Source of the DNA: Aeromicrobium sp. Leaf245
Lineage (GTDB): Bacteria; Actinomycetota; Actinomycetes; Propionibacteriales; Nocardioidaceae
Assembly: GCF_942548115.1 (NCBI RefSeq)
Contig: NZ_OW824151.1
Location: 1,116,001-1,180,000 of the forward strand
Length of the DNA stretch: 64,000 bases
Reading direction: 5' to 3'
Numbering within the stretch: the stretch's first letter is position 1; each line of letters begins with the position of its first letter. Positions 63,318 through 64,000 of the stretch are shown piece after piece. The notes under the pieces were generated by a model. It worked only from the letters and a program-made list of their open reading frames with translations. It ran no database searches and was not told the DNA's origin. A program made the translations under genes and the position numbers.

Positions 63318-64000
63318 GTGCTCAGCGCCTTCGTGAACGCGTTCAAGACGCCTGACCTGCGGCGCAAGCTGCTGTTCGTCCTCGGCGTCATCGTGCTGTT
63401 CCGTCTCGGCTCGACCCTTCCGGCTCCCGGCATCAACGTCAGCAACGTCCAGCGCTGCGTCGACCTCGCCTCCCAGGGCGAGAACAGCAGCCTGTTCGCG
63501 CTCATCAACGTCTTCTCCGGTGGTGCGCTCCTGCAGCTCACCGTGTTCGCGCTCGGCATCATGCCGTACATCACCGCGAGCATCATCCTGCAGCTGCTCG
63601 TCGTGGTCATCCCCAGGCTCGAGGCCCTCAAGAAGGAGGGCCAGTCCGGTCAGGCGAAGATCACGCAGTACACCCGCTACCTCACGCTGGGTCTGGCCGT
63701 GCTCCAGGCGACCGGCATCGTGGCCCTGGCGCGCAGCGGACAGCTGTTCGGCGGCGTCGACTGCGGCGACCTGCTCTACCGCCAGGACAGCATCCTGGCC
63801 TTCCTGCTCATCGTGCTCGTCATGGTCTCCGGCACCGCCGTCATCATGTGGCTCGGCGAGCTCATCACCGACCGCGGCGTCGGCAACGGCATGTCGATCC
63901 TGATCTTCACGCAGGTCGTCGCCACCTTCCCCGGCGCGATGTGGCTGATCAAGGAGCAGAAGGGCTGGGCGACGTTCTCCGCCGTCGTGGCCGTCGGTCT
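63318..64000 (+). CDS. secY: Preprotein translocase subunit SecY (partial, runs off the window)
   Basis: The channel of the Sec translocon. About 227 codons of a roughly 430-residue protein are present, from GTG at 63318, with GAGGAGG 7 nt upstream. The start MLSAFVNAFKTPDLRRKLLF and TM1 (VLGVIVLFRLGSTLPAPG) are typical. The plug region FSGGALLQLTVFALGIMPYI, then IIPRLEALKKEGQSGQAKIT-type (here VIPRLEALKKEGQSGQAKIT) and ELITDRGVGNGMSILIF are all conserved. The downstream half and adk/map lie outside the window. Confidence 0.96.
   Translation, partial: MLSAFVNAFKTPDLRRKLLFVLGVIVLFRLGSTLPAPGINVSNVQRCVDLASQGENSSLFALINVFSGGALLQLTVFALGIMPYITASIILQLLVVVIPRLEALKKEGQSGQAKITQYTRYLTLGLAVLQATGIVALARSGQLFGGVDCGDLLYRQDSILAFLLIVLVMVSGTAVIMWLGELITDRGVGNGMSILIFTQVVATFPGAMWLIKEQKGWATFSAVVAVG

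Overview
The window is one contiguous, very GC-rich actinobacterial chromosome segment. GTG starts are frequent, ATGA and GTGA stop/start overlaps are common, and there are no insertion sequences, phage genes or CRISPR arrays. Gene order, TAnnnT-type -10 boxes, several apparently leaderless mRNAs, a complete mce operon and the absence of mycolate-type dehydratase genes next to rpmG point to a Propionibacteriales/Nocardioidaceae-like organism (Nocardioides or Aeromicrobium-like). That placement is inference from protein flavour and synteny, not a computed phylogeny.

Layout. 0-7.5 kb: a succinate-semialdehyde-type aldehyde dehydrogenase, pyrD, tRNA-Thr, tRNA-Met, rpmG and murB on +; then a minus-strand chain of a malic enzyme, a small membrane protein, adenosine deaminase and a DUF4190-like protein. 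7.6-10.5 kb: a 34/35-bp minisatellite, then tRNA-Trp-secE-nusG-rplK-rplA. 10.5-17.4 kb: a minus-strand accessory block between rplA and rplJ. It holds a GAF histidine kinase, a CalY/TasA-like (camelysin) secreted subunit, a SipW-type signal peptidase, a large Ig-like repeat surface protein, a small membrane protein and a response regulator/histidine kinase pair. 17.5-19.7 kb: an LppX/LprAFG-like lipoprotein, then rplJ-rplL.

20.0-31.6 kb: a full mce lipid-import operon (Mkl-type ATPase, two YrbE permeases, MceA-F, two Mce-associated proteins) sits between rplL and rpoB, where mycobacteria keep mkl. 31.9-39.3 kb: rpoB (TTG start) and rpoC. 39.6-47.5 kb: an acyltransferase, a Nudix hydrolase, a lipoprotein, and a GntR-controlled operon of an ADHFE1-type hydroxyacid-oxoacid transhydrogenase with a fused FAD/4Fe-4S D-2-hydroxyacid dehydrogenase, which suggests D-2-hydroxyglutarate metabolism. 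48.1-52.4 kb: str operon (rpsL-rpsG-fusA-tuf). 53.2-63.1 kb: S10-spc ribosomal protein operon from rpsJ to rplO; secY begins at 63318 and runs off the window.

How it fits together: the backbone is the conserved actinobacterial translation/transcription/secretion supercluster. Three segments are inserted or expanded relative to the minimal arrangement: the SipW/CalY/Ig module, the mce operon and the hydroxyacid module. Three related intergenic repeats lie around rpoC and on both sides of the str operon. The most unusual points are the SipW/CalY surface module, the intact mce operon beside rpoB, a ribosomal protein L4 carrying an extra C-terminal domain, non-canonical residues in the RpoB rifampicin pocket, and the dispersed repeats.
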